From Halomonas jincaotanensis (GTDB taxonomy: Bacteria > Pseudomonadota > Gammaproteobacteria > Pseudomonadales > Halomonadaceae): 64,000 bases of DNA. A program made the position numbers and the translations under genes. Below, piece after piece: positions 36,155 to 46,058 of this stretch (its first letter is position 1; every line of letters starts with the position of its first letter). The DNA is taken from the NCBI RefSeq assembly GCF_018448785.1, contig NZ_JAHCLU010000001.1:248001-312000 (forward strand), given 5' to 3'. Under the pieces are notes generated by a model that saw nothing but the letters and a program-made list of their open reading frames with translations, made no database searches and was not told where the DNA came from.

Positions 36155-38206
36155 TCACTCCTTGATGGCGAATTCCAGCAGTACGTCGCCTTGGCCCACC
36201 GTATCGCCGGCCTGGAAGTGAAAGCTCTCGACGTGGCCATCGGCCGGGGCGCTCATGGTGTGCTCCATCTTCATGGCTTCCATGACCATCAGCGGGATGC
36301 CTTTCTCGACGTGCGCGCCGGGTTCGACCAACAGCGCCACCACCGTGCCGTGCATGGGCGCGGTGAGCGTCGATTCGGCTTCGTGGTGGCCGTGGTCGAT
36401 GGCGTCGATACGCCGCCAGAACAGGCGCGTCTCGCCGCGCGGGTCAACCATGACGACAACGTTGCCGTCGCGTCGTGCCTGCAGGCGGCGGCGGTGGCCG
36501 TCGAGCGTGACCGCGACGGCGTCGCCGGCCAGCGGCTGGAGCGAGGCGGTCAGGGTCGCGTCGCCGATGGTCAGCGTCCAAAGCGCATCGTCACGCTCGC
36601 GAGCGCCTTCGACCACCACCACGGCCTCGGAATCGTCCTCGTCCTGGGCATACGCGGGGTCGCACAGGGCGATGCGGATGGTGTGCGGGGCGTTGAGGCG
36701 AAAGCCGTCGTGCCGGTCCCAGGGCGAATCGCTCTCGCACTCGTGGGCCAGCTGGTTGAGGCCGACCAGCGCGGCGCTGGCGTAGTCCTCGATACTGTAC
36801 AGGCGCGGCGCGAACAGCGTGGCGTCGTGGCGCTCGATGAAGCGCGTGTCGAGTTCGGCGTCGCGAAAGCCCGGGTGGGTGGCGAGCCGTTGCAGGAAGG
36901 CGCGGTTGGTGACCACGCCCTGCACGTCGAGTGCCGCCAGCGCGCGGTTGAGGGTGGCCAGCGCCTGGGCGCGGTCGTCGCCATGGACGATCAGCTTGGC
37001 GAGCATCGGGTCGTAGTGCATCGACACCGCATCGCCGGTTTCCACACCGCTGTCCAGGCGCACGCGCTTTGGGTTCAGGCCGGCGCCCTCGAGGTCCATG
37101 GCGAAGCGGGTGAGCGTGCCGGTGGCGGGCAGGAAGTCGAGCTCGGGGTCCTCGGCGTAGAGGCGCGCCTCGAAGCTGTGGCCGGTGATGGTCAGCTCGT
37201 CCTGTGCCACGGGCAGTGTCTCGCCCATGGCCACGCGCAGCTGCCATTCGACCAGGTCCTGACCGGTGATCATTTCGGTGACCGGGTGCTCCACCTGCAA
37301 GCGGGTGTTCATCTCCATGAAGTAGAAAGAACCGTCCTGACCTTGTGAAAAGTCGAGAAGAAACTCGACGGTGCCGGCGCCCACGTAGCCAATCTCCTTG
37401 GCGGCGCGCACCGCGGCCTCGCCCATCTCGCGGCGAAGCGGAGCCGTCATGCCCGGGGCGGGGGCTTCTTCCAGCACTTTCTGATGACGGCGCTGCACGC
37501 TGCAGTCGCGCTCGAACAGGTAAACGCCGTTGCCGTGGCTATCGCAGAACACCTGCACCTCGACGTGGCGCGGCTGGGTCAGGTACTTCTCGATCAGCAT
37601 GCGGGTATCGCCGAAGGCGGCCTGAGACTCGCGCCGGCAGCCGTCGAGCGCGGCCTGGAAGTTCTCACCACTTTCCACCACGCGCATACCCTTGCCGCCG
37701 CCGCCCCGGCTGGCCTTGAGCAGCACCGGGTAGCTGATCGTGTCGGCCTCGGCCTTGAGCCGGGCGTCGTCCTGGTCGTCGCCGTGGTAGCCCGGCACCA
37801 GCGGCACGCCGGCATTGGCCATGCGCGCCTTGGCGGCGGATTTGTCGCCCATCGCGGCGATGGCCGAGGCGGGCGGGCCGACGAAGACGATGCCGGCCTG
37901 GTCCAGGGCCTCGACGAAGGCGCCGTTCTCGGAGAGGAAGCCGTAGCCAGGGTGGATGGCCCCAGCGCCGGTGCGCTGGGCAGCGCTTACCACTGCGTCG
38001 ATCTTGAGGTAGCTTTCACGGGCCGCGGCGGGGCCGATGCGCACGGCTTCGTCGGCCTGGCGCACGTGGCGGGCGCTGGCGTCGGCATCCGAGTACACGG
38101 CCACGGTGCGCAGGCCCATGGTGCGCGCGGTGCGCATCACCCGGCAGGCGATCTCGCCGCGGTTGGCGACCAGCAGGGTGTCAAACTTGTGTATGTCAGA
38201 GGTCAT
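36155..38206 (-). CDS. liuD: Methylcrotonyl-CoA carboxylase biotin-containing subunit
   Basis: A 683-residue biotin carboxylase and carrier chain. N-terminal ATP-grasp biotin carboxylase (FDTLLVANRGEIACRVMRTA, the glycine-rich loop in KASRGGGGKGMRVVE, and FYFMEMNTRLQVEHPVTE) is followed by a BT domain and the biotinyl domain with the biotinylated Lys in MVMEAMKMEHTM near the C-terminus. With LiuB it carboxylates 3-methylcrotonyl-CoA. The start overlaps the liuC stop by ATGA. Confidence 0.94.
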   Translation of the reverse strand: MTSDIHKFDTLLVANRGEIACRVMRTARTMGLRTVAVYSDADASARHVRQADEAVRIGPAAARESYLKIDAVVSAAQRTGAGAIHPGYGFLSENGAFVEALDQAGIVFVGPPASAIAAMGDKSAAKARMANAGVPLVPGYHGDDQDDARLKAEADTISYPVLLKASRGGGGKGMRVVESGENFQAALDGCRRESQAAFGDTRMLIEKYLTQPRHVEVQVFCDSHGNGVYLFERDCSVQRRHQKVLEEAPAPGMTAPLRREMGEAAVRAAKEIGYVGAGTVEFLLDFSQGQDGSFYFMEMNTRLQVEHPVTEMITGQDLVEWQLRVAMGETLPVAQDELTITGHSFEARLYAEDPELDFLPATGTLTRFAMDLEGAGLNPKRVRLDSGVETGDAVSMHYDPMLAKLIVHGDDRAQALATLNRALAALDVQGVVTNRAFLQRLATHPGFRDAELDTRFIERHDATLFAPRLYSIEDYASAALVGLNQLAHECESDSPWDRHDGFRLNAPHTIRIALCDPAYAQDEDDSEAVVVVEGARERDDALWTLTIGDATLTASLQPLAGDAVAVTLDGHRRRLQARRDGNVVVMVDPRGETRLFWRRIDAIDHGHHEAESTLTAPMHGTVVALLVEPGAHVEKGIPLMVMEAMKMEHTMSAPADGHVESFHFQAGDTVGQGDVLLEFAIKE

Positions 38207-39030
38207 GAGCGGGGCTCCGCGTTCGAAGGGGAGTCGGGAGCCCAGGCGGGGCGACGTTTGTCGAAGAAGCTGGCGAGACCCTCTTGACCTTCATGGCTTA
38301 CGCGCAGCTCGCTGATCACCCGACAGCTGTGGTCGCGGGTGAGATTGCTGTCGGGGTCACGCACCACCTCGGCGAGTAGTGCCTTGGTAGTCCGCTGGGC
38401 TTGGGGCGAGCCTGCAAGCAGCAGGCCGAGCATGGCCTCGATGGCGTCGTCGAGATCGTCATGGCCGAACACCTGATGGACCAGGCCCAGGGCCAGGGCG
38501 GTGGCAGCATCCATGACCTCGGTGGTCAGTGTGTAGCGGCGCATCTGGCGGACGCCGATGGCCCGCTGCACGTAGGGGCTGATCACCGCGGGCGACAGGC
38601 CGATCTTGACTTCCGAAAGGCAGAACCGCGCCTTCTCGGAGGCGATGACGATGTCGCAGCAGGCGGCCAGGCCCACGGCACCGCCGAAGGCCGCGCCCTG
38701 AACGCGACAGACGGTGGGGCAGGGCAGGGTGTCGAGGCCGTGCATCAGTGCCGAGAGTTTACGCGAATCCGCCAGGTTGTCCTCGAAGTTGTACTCGATC
38801 ATGCGCTGCATCCACTTGAGGTCGGCGCCGGCGGAGAAGCTCTTGCCCGCGGAGCCGAGCACCACGGAGCGCACTTCACCCTTGTCGGCGGCGTCGTGCA
38901 GCCGCACGAGGTGAGCGTTGAGTTCAGCGATCAAATGGTCGTCGAAGGCGTTGTGGACCTCCGGTCGCTCGAGCGTCAGCCAGGCGACGCCACGAGAGTC
39001 GATATCGAGTCGGGAATATGTCTGTGTCAT
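38203..39030 (-). CDS. liuC: Methylglutaconyl-CoA hydratase (enoyl-CoA hydratase family)
   Basis: A 275-residue crotonase-fold enzyme. The start ATG 39030 (MTQTYSRL) is chosen because the family homology begins there; it leaves 7 bases after the liuB stop. Motifs: oxyanion-hole GSAGKSFSAGADLKWMQRM, and the second site VQGAAFGGAVGLAACCDIVI with AIASEKARFCLSEVK-type continuation. In the liu pathway it adds water to 3-methylglutaconyl-CoA to give HMG-CoA. Assignment rests on cluster position as much as on sequence, since crotonases are similar to one another. Confidence 0.9.
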   Translation of the reverse strand: MTQTYSRLDIDSRGVAWLTLERPEVHNAFDDHLIAELNAHLVRLHDAADKGEVRSVVLGSAGKSFSAGADLKWMQRMIEYNFEDNLADSRKLSALMHGLDTLPCPTVCRVQGAAFGGAVGLAACCDIVIASEKARFCLSEVKIGLSPAVISPYVQRAIGVRQMRRYTLTTEVMDAATALALGLVHQVFGHDDLDDAIEAMLGLLLAGSPQAQRTTKALLAEVVRDPDSNLTRDHSCRVISELRVSHEGQEGLASFFDKRRPAWAPDSPSNAEPRS

Positions 39031-39037
39031 GTCGACC

Positions 39038-40645
39038 TCACATCCTGAACACACCAAATGTCGTAGCTTCGATTTCCGCGTTCATTGCCGCCGCCAGCGA
39101 CAGCCCCAGCACGTCGCGGGTCTGGGCGGGGTCTATCACGCCGTCGTCCCACAGCCGCGCGCTGGCGTAGTAGGGATGGCCCTGATGCTCGTACTGCTCG
39201 CGGGTAGGAGCCTTGAAGGCTTCCTCGTCCGCCTTCGACCAGTCGCGGCCCTCGCGTTCGAACTGTTCGCGCTTGACCTGGGCGAGCACGCCCGCGGCCT
39301 GCTCGCCGCCCATCACCGAGATGCGTGCGTTGGGCCACATGAACAGCAGGTGGGGCTCGAAGGCGCGGCCGCACATCCCATAGTTGCCGGCGCCGAAACT
39401 GCCACCGATCAGCACGGTGAACTTGGGCACCTTGGCGCAGGCCACCGCGGTGACCAGCTTGGCGCCGTGCTTGGCGATGCCTTCGTGCTCGTACTTCGAG
39501 CCGACCATGAAGCCGGTGATGTTCTGCAGGAACACCAGCGGGATTTTCCTCTGCGCGCACAGCTCGATGAAGTGCGCGCCCTTGACCGCGGATTCCGAGA
39601 ACAGCACGCCGTTATTGGCGACGATGCCCACCGGGTAGCCGTGAAGGTGCGCGAAGCCGGTGACCAGGGTGTCGCCGTAGTAGCGCTTGAACTCGTCGAA
39701 GTCGGAGTCGTCGACGATGCGCCCGATCACCTCGCGCGCGTCGTAGGGCTTCTTGAGGTCGGTGCCGACGATGCCGTAGAGCTCGCTCGGGTCGAGGCGC
39801 GGCGGTTTGGATGGCTGCATGGCCAGCTGGCCGCGCTTCTGCCAGTTGAGTCGCGACACGCAACCGCGCGCCAGTTGCAGGGCGTGGCCGTCGTTCTCGG
39901 CGTAGTGATCGACCACGCCGCTGAGCCTGGCGTGTACGTCGGCGCCGCCCAGGTCCTCGGCGCTGATGCTCTCGCCGGTCGCCGCCTTCACCAGTGGCGG
40001 GCCGCCCAGGAAGATCGTGCCCTGTTCCTTGACGATGATCGATTCATCGGCCATGGCCGGCACGTAGGCGCCGCCGGCGGTGCAGGAGCCCATCACCACG
40101 GCAATCTGCGGAATGCCTTCGGCGGAGAGGGTGGCCTGGTTGTAGAAGATGCGGCCGAAGTGGTCGCGATCGGGGAAGACGTCGTCTTGATAGGGCAGGT
40201 AGGCGCCGCCGGAGTCGACTAGATAGAGGCAGGGCAGGCGGTGCTTGCGGGCGATCTCCTGGGCGCGCAGGTGTTTCTTCACCGTCAGCGGGTAGTAGGT
40301 GCCGCCCTTGACCGTGGCGTCGTTGGCGACGATCACGCATTCCACCCCTGAGACGCGACCGATGCCGGTGATCACGCTGGCGGCGGGCACAGGGCTATCG
40401 TAGACCTCATGCGCGGCCAGGGCCGAGAACTCGAGAAACGGCGAACCCTCGTCGATCAGGTGATCGATGCGGTCGCGCACGAACAGCTTGCCGCGCGACT
40501 CGTGACGGGTGCGCGCCTTGTCACCACCGCCCTGGGCGATCACCGCGGTCAGCTCACGCAGTTTACTGACCTCGGCGCGCATCGACGCCTCGTTGGCCTG
40601 GAAGACCTCGCTGCGGGGGTTGATCTGGGTTTGCAGGATGCTCAT
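39038..40645 (-). CDS. liuB: Methylcrotonyl-CoA carboxylase carboxyltransferase subunit
   Basis: A 535-residue carboxyltransferase of the acyl-CoA carboxylase beta family. The start at ATG 40645 ([15 protein letters not shown]) is family-typical; the frame extends upstream without homology. Motifs include [20 protein letters not shown], the oxyanion site [19 protein letters not shown] and [20 protein letters not shown] near the C-terminal CoA/biotin site. It works with LiuD. It sits 13 bases after liuA and 7 bases before liuC, so one operon. Confidence 0.95.
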   Translation of the reverse strand: MSILQTQINPRSEVFQANEASMRAEVSKLRELTAVIAQGGGDKARTRHESRGKLFVRDRIDHLIDEGSPFLEFSALAAHEVYDSPVPAASVITGIGRVSGVECVIVANDATVKGGTYYPLTVKKHLRAQEIARKHRLPCLYLVDSGGAYLPYQDDVFPDRDHFGRIFYNQATLSAEGIPQIAVVMGSCTAGGAYVPAMADESIIVKEQGTIFLGGPPLVKAATGESISAEDLGGADVHARLSGVVDHYAENDGHALQLARGCVSRLNWQKRGQLAMQPSKPPRLDPSELYGIVGTDLKKPYDAREVIGRIVDDSDFDEFKRYYGDTLVTGFAHLHGYPVGIVANNGVLFSESAVKGAHFIELCAQRKIPLVFLQNITGFMVGSKYEHEGIAKHGAKLVTAVACAKVPKFTVLIGGSFGAGNYGMCGRAFEPHLLFMWPNARISVMGGEQAAGVLAQVKREQFEREGRDWSKADEEAFKAPTREQYEHQGHPYYASARLWDDGVIDPAQTRDVLGLSLAAAMNAEIEATTFGVFRM

Positions 40646-40658
40646 TGAACGCTGCCTT

Positions 40659-41828
40659 TTACTTGGACTCGTTAAAGATCTCGCGGCCAATCAGCATGCG
40701 GCGAATCTCGCTGGTGCCGGCGCCGATCTCGTAGAGCTTGGCGTCGCGCAGCAGGCGCCCGGTCGGGTACTCGTTGATGTAGCCGTTGCCGCCGAGCAGC
40801 TGGATGGCGTCGAGCGCCACTTGGGTGGCCTTCTCGGAAGCATAGAGAATCACCCCGGCGGCGTCCTTGCGCGAGACCTGGCCGCGGTCGCAGGCGGCGG
40901 CCACGGCGTAGAGGTAGGCGCGGCAGGCGTTGAGAGTAGTCGCCATGTCGGCGACCTTGCCCTGCACCAGCTGGAATTCGCCGATGGGCTGGTCGAACTG
41001 CGTGCGCTCGTGCAGGTAGGGCACCACGACATCCATGGCGGCCTGCATGATGCCGATGGAGCCGGCGGCGAGCACGGTACGCTCGTAGTCCAGGCCGCTC
41101 ATCAGCACGCGCACGCCCTTGCCGACTTCGCCGAGTACGTTCTCTTCCGGCACTTCACAGTCCTGAAACACCAATTCGCAGGTGTTGGAACCGCGCATGC
41201 CGAGCTTGTCGAGCTTCTGGGCGGTGGAGAAACCCGGAAAGTCCTTCTCGATGATGAAGGCGGTAATGCCCTTGGAGCCGGCCGCGGGGTCGGTCTTGGC
41301 GTAGACCACCAACACATGGGCATCGGGGCCGTTGGTGATCCACATCTTGTTGCCATTGAGCACGTAGCGGTCGCCGCGCTTTTCGGCCTTGAGCTTCATC
41401 GACACCACATCGGAGCCGGCGCCGGGCTCGGACATCGCCAGCGCGCCGACATGCTCGCCACTGATCAGCTTGGGCAGGTACTTGGCCTTTTGCTCGGCGG
41501 TGGCGTTGATGTTGAGCTGGTTGACGCAGAGGTTGGAGTGGGCGCCGTAGGAGAGGCCCACCGAGGCGCTGGCCCGGGAGATCTCCTCCAGCGCGATGCA
41601 GTGTGCCAGGTAGCCCATGCCGCTGCCGCCTTCCGCGTCCGGCACGGTAATGCCGAGCAGGCCCATGTCGCCGAACTTGCGCCAAAGATCGTTTGGGAAT
41701 TCGTTCTTCTCGTCGATCTCGGCGGCGCGCGGGGCGATCTCGTCGCGGGCGAAGGAATTGACCTGATCGCGCAGCATGTTGAGCTCGTCATCGAGGCCGA
41801 AGTCGAGGGGCTGGTAGAGCGAATGCAT
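40659..41828 (-). CDS. liuA: Isovaleryl-CoA dehydrogenase
   Basis: A 389-residue flavin acyl-CoA dehydrogenase. Motifs: [20 protein letters not shown] and [18 protein letters not shown] at the substrate/flavin site, and the C-terminal [20 protein letters not shown]. The catalytic Glu of IVD-type enzymes lies in the helix before YERTVLAAG ([10 protein letters not shown]). It starts the liu operon and feeds 3-methylcrotonyl-CoA to LiuBD; electrons go to ETF, which is not in the window. A LiuR-type operator lies 104 bases upstream. Confidence 0.94.
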   Translation of the reverse strand: MHSLYQPLDFGLDDELNMLRDQVNSFARDEIAPRAAEIDEKNEFPNDLWRKFGDMGLLGITVPDAEGGSGMGYLAHCIALEEISRASASVGLSYGAHSNLCVNQLNINATAEQKAKYLPKLISGEHVGALAMSEPGAGSDVVSMKLKAEKRGDRYVLNGNKMWITNGPDAHVLVVYAKTDPAAGSKGITAFIIEKDFPGFSTAQKLDKLGMRGSNTCELVFQDCEVPEENVLGEVGKGVRVLMSGLDYERTVLAAGSIGIMQAAMDVVVPYLHERTQFDQPIGEFQLVQGKVADMATTLNACRAYLYAVAAACDRGQVSRKDAAGVILYASEKATQVALDAIQLLGGNGYINEYPTGRLLRDAKLYEIGAGTSEIRRMLIGREIFNESK

Positions 41829-41931
41829 GGCGGGCTCCCGTCATTTCAAATGAAGCGTCGGCCGTTTGGGCGGTGACGCAACAGGCAAACAGATGTCATC
41901 AAAATGGCAGATGGCACAAGACTATGCGAGG

Positions 41932-41947
41932 TTGACGTTAACGTAAA
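41932..41947 (-). promoter_or_regulatory. LiuR/MerR-type operator upstream of liuA
   Basis: TTGACGTTAACGTAAA (minus strand TTTACGTTAACGTCAA) is a near-perfect palindrome and matches the motif described for the MerR-family regulator LiuR in gammaproteobacteria. On the minus strand a possible -10 (CATAGT) follows at a long spacing, as is typical of MerR promoters. The rest of the 372-base gap 41829-42200 shows no gene; a terminator lies at 42135. No liuR gene is in the window. Confidence 0.72.
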
Positions 41948-42134
41948 GTGCAGCCTGTTAAGGCTTCGAAAAATGTCGAGTTCGCGATGAGGCTCTTGGT
42001 TTTTTGAAGATAGCCGCCCATCAGGGAGGATAGAATAGGAAACAGAGCGGAGGGCGATAGGGGAGAGATTCCTGTACCGCAGAGATGCCCCGGTTAGGCG
42101 ATACCCGACCCTTTGAAAAAGAAGAGGCCCCCGT

Positions 42135-42181
42135 GCCCCATCGCATCCCGCTGGTATCCAACCAGTGGGATGCGATGGGGC
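42135..42181 (-). terminator. Long-stem terminator after the PQQ dehydrogenase gene
   Basis: A 20-pair inverted repeat, GCCCCATCGCATCCCGCTGG (42135-42154) against 42162-42181, has one G-T mismatch and a 7-base loop. On the minus strand it follows the dehydrogenase stop by 19 bases and is trailed by CTTCTTTTTC. Confidence 0.82.
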
Positions 42182-42200
42182 GAAGCAGCCAAGAGTTGAC

Positions 42201-43937
42201 TTAGTCGTTAGCCTCAGTCACTTCTTCCAGCAAGCCGATCAATTCAGTGACCACAAAGGGGTCATCAATCTTTACGCCTAGCATAGAGGTTCCAGGGGCC
42301 CATGCAGGGGGGTCGGTCAGGAAGGCCTCAAGATTGTCAGCATTCCATCTCCCTTGCTTGTCCTTTAACGCATCCGTGTAGTCGCGATAATCACTCGAGG
42401 CAATGGGCTGTTCATATATGTTGCCTAGACTTGGCGCATTGGATTCGGCTCCGGCAATGGCCTGAGGCTCGAAGGAGTGACATTGCATGCACCTGTCCAG
42501 GGCGTCTCGCACCTTACGAGACTGCGCGGCATCATAGTCCTGCTTTTCGAAATAGCTGTCGACGAGATCGCTGAAGCCGGCATTATCCGAGACCGTCAGG
42601 AAAATCAGAAAATGGTCATCCGTCCACAGGACCAGGCGGCCATCACTGTGTTGATGCACATGCCGTAGTCGCTTACCAACCTCAATGGGCTCTACAAACT
42701 GAACGCGATCCTCGCGTATGCGTATCCGATGAAGGCTCTGATTGTTCAAGCTCCCCATCAGCAAGTCGCCATCCCAGCTATCATCGAATCCTTCGATCCG
42801 CGTCATGCCGGAGATCGCCACCGAAGGGAGCCAGGCATAGGTGGGCGGGGCAAAGGTGTCGTGATGGCCATATGAGATTGCCTTTTCCCAGGGGGTACCG
42901 TCATAGGAGGTGCCCAGAGTCTCCAATGGCCAACCATAGTCGTTACCTTCCACAATACGGTTAAGCTCATCCCCGCCTCGCACACCATGCTCGACAGCCC
43001 ATAACTGGCCCTCACGGTCTAGAGTGATGCCTTGGATGTTGCGATGCCCAGACGAGATGTTGTGGGCGTTACCCGTTTCCAGATCTATGGCCACCATCTT
43101 GCCGTAATCCATGTCGGGCCGCTGGGACACCGCCACAGGCCCGCTAACACCATCCCAGTGATAATCGCTATTGGCGGTGTAGATGGTAGAAGGTGGCGAG
43201 AATACCATGCGACCACCCGCGACATGAGGCTCCATGGCACGCAGCTGGCGCTTCAGGGGCAGGCATGGATTGGAGCGGTACAGGATATCCCAGTCCTGAG
43301 GGCTTGCCTCGATTTGATCGATATCTGAGACGCCTTCCTCTATGTCCAGAGTGGCAATGGCATTTCGATAACAGACGGCGTCACCGTCGAACTCGGTGTA
43401 GGACACGGCCAAACCCCGCTCGTCCGGAGTCTCGAAGAACAGAAGGTCATTGTAACGGAAGCGGCCGAACACAGGAGCATGATCGTAATCTTCGTATTCC
43501 GCCATTTCGGAGACCTTGACGTATTCTTCAAAGCCATTTTCCGGAGGCTCGATGCGTGTTTCGTCCACATCGTCGGCCGAACGGGCAGCAATAATCTTAC
43601 CCTCGTGAGTGATCACCAACACCACATCGCCGAACGAGGTCATTCCCCCTCCCGACCCATCACGCTCGACGGGGAGGCGAACCCCATCCCCTTGAAGTCT
43701 TAGGAAGGTGGTCTGGAATTCTTTAGAATAGCGTTCTATCATGAGTGAATTCAGCTCGCCCCTCGCCGATTTTACGAATATTGCCAGTTCTCGACTCCGG
43801 TCCTGTAGGAACTGGTAGGTTGGCAGTCTGTACTCCGTGACCACATGCCCGGTGAAGAATCCTCCTGCCAGCATGATTCCCACCCCAAGCGACAAGGCGA
43901 TGACGATCAGGCCCCTGCGCATCGTGTTACCCCACAT
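42201..43937 (-). CDS. Membrane-anchored PQQ-type sugar dehydrogenase with C-terminal cytochrome c domain
   Basis: A 578-residue exported protein. An N-terminal helix (GLIVIALSLGVGIMLAGGFF) is a signal anchor. Residues about 30-430 form a beta-propeller of the soluble glucose/aldose sugar dehydrogenase class, with HRNIQGITLDREGQLWAVEH and GGDELNRIVEGNDYGWP, the Asn-Tyr-Gly-Trp motif of this class. The C-terminal 100 residues hold one c-type haem site, Cys483-Met-Gln-Cys-His487, with a candidate axial Met552 in GTSMLGV. The enzyme should pass electrons to its own haem and then to the respiratory chain. The substrate is not known, and whether PQQ is bound needs the calcium/PQQ residues checked by alignment. 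ATG 43922 is an alternative start. Confidence 0.8.
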   Translation of the reverse strand: MWGNTMRRGLIVIALSLGVGIMLAGGFFTGHVVTEYRLPTYQFLQDRSRELAIFVKSARGELNSLMIERYSKEFQTTFLRLQGDGVRLPVERDGSGGGMTSFGDVVLVITHEGKIIAARSADDVDETRIEPPENGFEEYVKVSEMAEYEDYDHAPVFGRFRYNDLLFFETPDERGLAVSYTEFDGDAVCYRNAIATLDIEEGVSDIDQIEASPQDWDILYRSNPCLPLKRQLRAMEPHVAGGRMVFSPPSTIYTANSDYHWDGVSGPVAVSQRPDMDYGKMVAIDLETGNAHNISSGHRNIQGITLDREGQLWAVEHGVRGGDELNRIVEGNDYGWPLETLGTSYDGTPWEKAISYGHHDTFAPPTYAWLPSVAISGMTRIEGFDDSWDGDLLMGSLNNQSLHRIRIREDRVQFVEPIEVGKRLRHVHQHSDGRLVLWTDDHFLIFLTVSDNAGFSDLVDSYFEKQDYDAAQSRKVRDALDRCMQCHSFEPQAIAGAESNAPSLGNIYEQPIASSDYRDYTDALKDKQGRWNADNLEAFLTDPPAWAPGTSMLGVKIDDPFVVTELIGLLEEVTEAND

Positions 43938-43945
43938 CCTGTTGG

Positions 43946-43986
43946 CTACATTGTTAACAATAAATAAACATATTGAAACAATGTAG
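43946..43986. promoter_or_regulatory. Inverted repeat upstream of the PQQ dehydrogenase gene
   Basis: CTACATTGTT (43946-43955) and AACAATGTAG (43977-43986) are exact reverse complements, with an AT-rich 21-base centre that begins with the palindrome continuation AACAA. It lies directly before the start codon and could be an operator or contain the promoter. Confidence 0.5.
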
Positions 43987-44052
43987 AGCTATCAGCAATT
44001 CTTCCTAAATGTGGGTCGGCCGACATTTCAGGCGGCCGCATCGGTAGGTGGT

Positions 44053-44532
44053 GCAGGCTGTCGGCGCCGCCACGCCGGGCGATCTCGAAGGCTTGACCGG
44101 TCCCCACGGCCAAGACGCGCACTCGATATCGGTGGCCGCGGTGAACGGCGGCAGAATGGCGTCGAAGAGCCCCGAGTTCTCGGTGGAGGTCGTCGAGGCC
44201 AGGATGATGAAGCGTTCTCCCTGCTGGGCCTGCGTCGTCATGGAGAGTCCCGCAAGGCCAGCGGCTGCGAGGATCAGTCCTGTCTTGTGCATCTTGCCCT
44301 TCCTTCTCTCTGTCTTGCTGTCTTTGTTATCTGTCGTCGTCGTCTTCGGAGGGGAGTGAGCGAATCGAGCGCGCCCGCCCGATCACCAGACCAGTTCCTC
44401 GCGGATGAACGCCTGGGCCTGGGGAGTGACGGGGCCGTGCGCTTGAGCAGCACGGGACGCTGTAAGACCATCGACTGACGAGGCCGTCGACCTTCCCACA
44501 GGATCTGCCCCTGGGCGGGCGTCAGCAGGCCG
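44053..44532 (-). pseudogene. Degenerate duplicate of tupA 5' end and tupC pieces
   Basis: 44053-44434 is highly similar to 47338-47717, covering the 3' end of tupC, the tupC-tupA gap and the first about 80 codons of tupA. 44435-44532 then matches 48111-48209 in the ATP-binding part of tupC. About 394 bases of tupC are missing, and the copy of the flanking repeat GGCCGTG at the join points to deletion between short direct repeats. The tupA part keeps its signal peptide and STTSTENSGL for about 60 codons before a frameshift. The rest of tupA and all of tupB are absent, so it is non-functional. Confidence 0.9.
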
Positions 44533-44836
44533 AGCAGGAAGAACATCACCAAACTATCGGGCATCGGGAGGTCTCAAGCGGCTAGGAAAAACGCCACTCC
44601 TTCTGCGAAGCTCAGGGCATTAATTCCAATAAACGTTTTGGCATTGCATCATAGATTATCATCTAGATACGGCTCCACCTGACCCAGGATGTCGCATCCG
44701 GCACGGAGTCGTAAAAGCGAGTGAACGATTCAGTCCCTTGTGATGATCAGTCGGGCCTCTCTCCCTAAGCAAAGTTTATAGTAGGAAGAAAGAGCCGGTT
44801 AATGTTTCCAACCGTTGTCAAGACCGGTGTTTTGCT
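44533..44836 (+). other. Non-coding region before the squalene/phytoene synthase gene
   Basis: About 300 bases, more AT-rich than the flanks, with no gene seen. It begins where similarity to tupC ends. It should contain the promoter of the prenyl-synthase gene; no confident -35/-10 pair was found. The start codon at 44837 lacks a clear ribosome site. Confidence 0.4.
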
Positions 44837-45985
44837 ATGGCTAATTTAACTTCAACGGGTTCCGGGAGCTTCGAGGCAGAAGCCTACCAGGAAAAGATTC
44901 TTCCCGGCGTGTCCCGGAGCTTCGCCCTCACCATACCGCAGCTGCCGTGCGATCTGCGCAAGGTGGTCACCAATGCTTATCTGCTTTGCCGAATTGCGGA
45001 TACGATAGAAGATGAGCCTGAGCTATCTGCACTACAAAAGGTCGTCTTTCATGAGCAATTTCTGGCAGTGCTAAGAGCGGAGGAGAAGCCGCAGAATTTC
45101 GCCAAGCAACTCACTCCACTACTCTCGAAAGCCACTTCGTCGGGTGAGCGGGAGTTGATAGCTAATGCTCCCTTGATCGTTTGCAACACACATCGATTTT
45201 CTGCATCACAACGGCAGGTGTTGTTAAAATGTGTGAGCATCATGTGTCAAGGCATGGGCTGCTATCAGAGCAATGCCAGCCTTGAGGGGCTGGCAGACCA
45301 GAGAGAAGTTGACCGATATTGCTATTACGTAGCAGGTGTCGTTGGTGAAATGCTTACAGAATTGTTTTGCCAGTACTCCGATGAGATAGACGAAAAGCGC
45401 GCCGACATGCTGACTCTCGCTCCTTCATTCGGTGAAGGCTTGCAGCTCACCAATATCCTCAAGGACCTCTGGGAAGATAGGCGACAGGGAGTCTGCTGGT
45501 TGCCCCGCAAAGAGTTCGAGGAGTTGGGTCTCAAGGTGGACGCTATCACCCCGGGGGGCAGTGACAAGGCGTTCGTAGCGGCATTGCGCTATATGGTAGG
45601 GGTTGCACATGGTCATTTGCATAACGCCTTTCGCTACACCCTGTTGATTCCGCCTCAAGAAACGGGGATCCGGCGCTTCTGCTTGTGGGCCATTGGTCTT
45701 GCTGTTCTTACATTACGGCGGATAAAAGCCCGATCTGCTTACAGCAGCGGCCAACAGGTCAAGGTTTCCCGTCGCTTTGTCAAGGCCACTATCCTTGGCA
45801 CCCATCTAACGGCACGTCATGACTGGATGCTCAAGCTGTTGTTCTCTGGCGCAACAACAGGACTGCCGTTCACGCCACTCTTGAGCCCCGGTCCCGGGCT
45901 GAGTCACTGGGTGACCGAGCCGTCGTTGAGCGGTGGCTATCAGGCTGACAGTGTCAGCCTTCTGCTACGCGATGGCGATAAGTAG
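44837..45985 (+). CDS. Squalene/phytoene synthase family protein
   Basis: A 382-residue all-helical prenyl synthase that condenses two prenyl diphosphates head to head. The first Asp-rich motif reads YLLCRIADTIEDEPEL and the second QLTNILKDLWEDRRQGVCW; SRSFALTIPQLPCDLRKV starts the substrate pocket. DTIED is closer to squalene synthase than to typical CrtB, so the product could be squalene or phytoene. A C-terminal tail beyond about 300 is longer than in many CrtB. GC content looks lower than in neighbours. An isopentenyl-diphosphate isomerase follows, 73 bases on, likely to supply substrate balance. No other carotenoid or hopanoid gene is in the window. Confidence 0.83.
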   Translation: MANLTSTGSGSFEAEAYQEKILPGVSRSFALTIPQLPCDLRKVVTNAYLLCRIADTIEDEPELSALQKVVFHEQFLAVLRAEEKPQNFAKQLTPLLSKATSSGERELIANAPLIVCNTHRFSASQRQVLLKCVSIMCQGMGCYQSNASLEGLADQREVDRYCYYVAGVVGEMLTELFCQYSDEIDEKRADMLTLAPSFGEGLQLTNILKDLWEDRRQGVCWLPRKEFEELGLKVDAITPGGSDKAFVAALRYMVGVAHGHLHNAFRYTLLIPPQETGIRRFCLWAIGLAVLTLRRIKARSAYSSGQQVKVSRRFVKATILGTHLTARHDWMLKLLFSGATTGLPFTPLLSPGPGLSHWVTEPSLSGGYQADSVSLLLRDGDK

Positions 45986-46058
45986 GCAGATTGTCTTGGC
46001 CAGGACCAAGGTCGTTACGGAGGGGGGCGAAAAATGAACCAGGCGATGGAGGTGATCA

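Noticed and set aside
36191..37348. Long plus-strand frame inside liuD
   Set aside because: Antisense shadow; the minus strand has full biotin carboxylase and biotinyl motifs.
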